Below, piece by piece: positions 61,866-64,000 of a DNA stretch of 64,000 bases. Position numbers and translations under genes: made by a program. The first letter of the stretch is position 1, and each line of letters opens with the position of its first letter. Origin of the DNA: Aminobacter anthyllidis (lineage in GTDB: Bacteria; Pseudomonadota; Alphaproteobacteria; Rhizobiales; Rhizobiaceae); assembly GCF_018555685.1 (NCBI RefSeq), contig NZ_JAFLWW010000003.1, positions 806,001 through 870,000 on the forward strand. The letters are read 5' to 3'. The notes under the pieces are model-generated. The model made no database searches, was not told where the DNA came from, and saw only the letters and a list, made by a program, of their open reading frames with translations.

Positions 61866-62470
61866 TGGACCAGATGGATGTGATCGACGGCGGCTTTTCC
61901 GCCCCAGTTTTCAACGCCCAGACGGTTTTCCGCGCCGTCATGGACGCGATGGCACGGCCGGGCACGGTTCAACAGCTAGCCGAACTGGCACAGCCGCCCG
62001 CACCGCTGGCGGCAACCGCTGGTGCCGTGGCGCTGACCTTGTGCGACCATGACACCCCGCTCTGGTTCGATGCCGGGCTTCAGGTTTCGGCGGCAAAATC
62101 CTGGCTTGGTTTCCACACCGGCGCGCCATCAGCCGCCACGCCGGCCGATGCGCATTTCGCCCTCGTCGCCAATCCGGCCAACCTGATCTCGCTCGAGAAT
62201 TTCGCCCAGGGCACGCAGGAGTATCCCGATCGCTCGACGACGCTGATCCTGCAGGTCGAAAGCCTGACTGATGGCACGCCGCTGCATCTCGAAGGCCCCG
62301 GCATCGAAAAATCGGCAACCATCGCGCCGACGTCGCTGCCGCGCCACTTCGTCGAGCAATGGAAGCAGAACGGCGCCCGTTTCCCACGCGGCGTCGATTT
62401 GATCCTGGCAGCCCCCGACGGCGTCGCCTGCCTGCCCCGCACCACCCGCATCAAGACGACGGAGGCCTGA
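61865..62470 (+). CDS. phnH: C-P lyase subunit PhnH
   Basis: A 201-residue subunit of the C-P lyase core. Landmarks: GGFSAPVFNAQTVFRAVMDAMARPGTV, LTLCDHDTPLWFD and GTQEYPDRSTTLILQVESL, matching PhnH. Starts on the A of the phnG stop (TGATG), ends 1 bp before phnI. It is structural in the PhnGHIJ complex rather than catalytic on its own. Confidence 0.96.
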   Translation: MDQMDVIDGGFSAPVFNAQTVFRAVMDAMARPGTVQQLAELAQPPAPLAATAGAVALTLCDHDTPLWFDAGLQVSAAKSWLGFHTGAPSAATPADAHFALVANPANLISLENFAQGTQEYPDRSTTLILQVESLTDGTPLHLEGPGIEKSATIAPTSLPRHFVEQWKQNGARFPRGVDLILAAPDGVACLPRTTRIKTTEA

Positions 62471-62471
62471 C

Positions 62472-63581
62472 ATGTATGTGGCAGTCAAAGGTGGCGAAGC
62501 CGCCATCGCCAACGCCCATCGCCTGCTCGCCGACCGCCGCCGCGGCGACCGCTCCGTGCCGGCGCTGCGCATCGACCAGATCGTCGAGCAACTGGCGCTT
62601 GGCATCGACCGCGTCATGGCCGAAGGCTCGCTCTACGACCGCGAGCTCGCGGCCCTTGCTGTGATGCAGTCGCGTGGCGACCTGATCGAGGCGATCTTCC
62701 TCGTCCGCGCCTATCGCACCACCTTGCCGCGTTTCGGCTACACCAGGCCGATCGACACCGCCGCCATGCAGGTCGAGCGTCGTGTTTCGGCGACCTACAA
62801 GGATCTGCCCGGCGGCCAGCTGCTCGGCCCTACCTTCGACTACACCCACCGCCTGCTCGATCCGCAACTCGCCGGCGATCCTGATGTCGTCGAACCGGAA
62901 CAGCGCGAGACCGACGGCCAGCGCATGGCGCGCGTGTCGGAAATCCTCGCCCGTGAGGGCCTGATCGAGGCCGACGGCGAGTTGCCGGAGGATCACCTCA
63001 CCGGCGACATCACCCGCGAGCCCTTGGAATTCCCGCAGGCCCGCGACAGCCGCTTGCAGGCACTGTCGCGCGGCGACGAAGGTTTTCTCCTCGCGCTCGG
63101 CTATTCGACGCAGCGCGGCTATGGCCGCAGCCATCCCTTCGTCGGCGAGGTCCGCATCGGCGAGGTCGAGGTCGAGCTCGACGTGCCGGAATTGCCCTTC
63201 CCCGTCACGCTCGGCCGCATCCGCGTCACCGAGTGCCAGATGGTCAACCAGTTCAAGGGTTCGGCCAAGGCGCCGCCGCAGTTCACTCGCGGCTACGGGC
63301 TCGTGTTCGGCCAGTCCGAACGCAAGGCGATGGCGATGTCTCTGTGCGACCGGGCGCTGCGTGCCGGCGAATTGGGTGAAGACATCACCGCACCTGCCCA
63401 GGACGAGGAGTTCGTCATCTCGCACTCCGACAACGTCCAGGCCACCGGCTTCGTCGAGCACCTGAAGCTGCCGCACTATGTCGACTTCCAGGCCGAACTC
63501 GACCTCGTCCGCCGCATGCGTGGCGAGCACGAAAAGCGCAACCAGATCAACGAAAACGACCAGCGCGAGGCGGCAGAATGA
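62472..63581 (+). CDS. phnI: C-P lyase subunit PhnI
   Basis: A 369-residue nucleosidase-like subunit of C-P lyase that swaps adenine of ATP for the phosphonate with PhnG/H/L. Seen: MYVAVKGGEAAIANAHRLLADRRRGDR, FGYTRPIDTAAMQVERRVSATYKDLPGGQLLGPTFDYTHRLLD and SHSDNVQATGFVEHLKLPHYVDFQAEL, characteristic of PhnI. Stop overlaps phnJ start by 4 bp (ATGA). Length is normal. Confidence 0.97.
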   Translation: MYVAVKGGEAAIANAHRLLADRRRGDRSVPALRIDQIVEQLALGIDRVMAEGSLYDRELAALAVMQSRGDLIEAIFLVRAYRTTLPRFGYTRPIDTAAMQVERRVSATYKDLPGGQLLGPTFDYTHRLLDPQLAGDPDVVEPEQRETDGQRMARVSEILAREGLIEADGELPEDHLTGDITREPLEFPQARDSRLQALSRGDEGFLLALGYSTQRGYGRSHPFVGEVRIGEVEVELDVPELPFPVTLGRIRVTECQMVNQFKGSAKAPPQFTRGYGLVFGQSERKAMAMSLCDRALRAGELGEDITAPAQDEEFVISHSDNVQATGFVEHLKLPHYVDFQAELDLVRRMRGEHEKRNQINENDQREAAE

Positions 63582-64000
63582 CCACCGCAGCAACAGAAAT
63601 CGCAACCTACAACTTCGCTTATCTCGACGAGCAGACCAAGCGGATGATCCGCCGGGCGATCCTCAAGGGCATCGCCATTCCCGGCTACCAGGTGCCGTTC
63701 GCCTCCCGCGAAATGCCGATGCCTTATGGCTGGGGCACCGGCGGCGTGCAGGTCACCGCCGCGATCATCGGCCCCGATGACGTGCTCAAGGTCATCGACC
63801 AGGGCGCCGACGACACCACCAATGCGGTGTCGATCCGCGCCTTCTTCCAGAAGGTCGCCGACGTCGCCGTCACCACCGAAACGGCCAAGGCGACGATCAT
63901 CCAGACCCGTCACCGCATTCCCGAGCATCCGCTGACGGCGGGCCAGACGCTGGTCTACCAGGTGCCGATCCCCGAGCCGCTGCGTTTCCTCGAACCTCGC
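63578..64000 (+). CDS. phnJ: C-P lyase subunit PhnJ (3' truncated by window edge)
   Basis: The first 141 residues of PhnJ, the radical-SAM enzyme that breaks the C-P bond of 5-phosphoribosyl-1-phosphonate. Seen: YNFAYLDEQTKRMIRRAILKGIAIPGYQVPFASREMPMPYGWGTGGVQVTAAIIGPDDVLKVIDQGADDTTNAVSIR. The iron-sulfur cysteines lie beyond the edge. The frame is open to base 64000. Confidence 0.96.
   Translation, partial: MTTAATEIATYNFAYLDEQTKRMIRRAILKGIAIPGYQVPFASREMPMPYGWGTGGVQVTAAIIGPDDVLKVIDQGADDTTNAVSIRAFFQKVADVAVTTETAKATIIQTRHRIPEHPLTAGQTLVYQVPIPEPLRFLEPR

Overview
The window is about 64 kb of GC-rich chromosome from an alphaproteobacterium of the order Rhizobiales (Hyphomicrobiales). A Mesorhizobium/Aminobacter-like member of the Phyllobacteriaceae fits best, but the genus is inference. 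The evidence is a CtrA/ChpT/SciP cell-cycle set, a DUF1134 (EipA-type) envelope protein, a fused trpE(G) gene with a tryptophan leader, GANTC sites clustered upstream of ctrA, and rhizobial-type intergenic palindromes. It reads as core chromosome with accessory metabolic clusters. I saw no phage, insertion sequence, integron or CRISPR array.

Layout. 1-8.3 kb: the end of an RclA/mercuric-reductase-like flavoprotein, a PEP-mutase-family enzyme, a MarR regulator divergent from a membrane PQQ glucose dehydrogenase, and a DMT exporter divergent from a LysR regulator followed by an MFS exporter. 8.3-11.5 kb: a cobalamin riboswitch and a three-gene B12-type ABC importer. 11.5-14 kb: a tryptophan leader/attenuator and trpE(G). 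14-19.4 kb: a CDF metal exporter, an ABM-domain protein, a two-domain multicopper oxidase translationally coupled to an unusual ZIP transporter, and a TctC-type binding protein. 19.5-23.1 kb: an AbrB-family membrane gene broken by a 2-base frameshift, a small conserved protein, then leuA behind a leucine-rich leader peptide. 23.2-34.4 kb: a membrane TPR protein and housekeeping enzymes (hydrolase, phosphoesterase, Nudix, glutathionyl-hydroquinone reductase, GNAT, SDR, HugZ-like, ArsR, SpoU methyltransferase). 34.5-41.7 kb: the cell-cycle and envelope region (eipA, chpT, a lone receiver, ctrA, fliJ-like, sciP) and mnmA. 41.7-51.3 kb: a Gfo/Idh/MocA oxidoreductase, elongator tRNA-Met, a LysR gene with a small DUF1127-like gene, a TadG-like protein, and a class A/class B PBP pair divergent from an AmpR-like regulator. 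51.4-60.1 kb: a nine-gene minus-strand cluster with a polyamine/opine-type ABC importer, a flavin monooxygenase-like enzyme, two AhpD/CMD-fold proteins, an XRE-cupin regulator and an opine-dehydrogenase-family enzyme. 60.5-64 kb: phnF divergent from phnGHIJ (C-P lyase), with a near-perfect Pho box between them; phnJ runs off the end.

Regulation is the richest part of the sequence. Two amino-acid attenuators (trp and leu), a B12 riboswitch, a Pho box, a CtrA-box-like site before sciP, five GANTC methylation sites upstream of ctrA, and several inverted-repeat operators can be read directly. The best candidates for undescribed biology are the nine-gene importer/oxidoreductase cluster, the multicopper oxidase-ZIP pair with its palindromic operator, and the AmpR-like regulator facing peptidoglycan synthases instead of a beta-lactamase.
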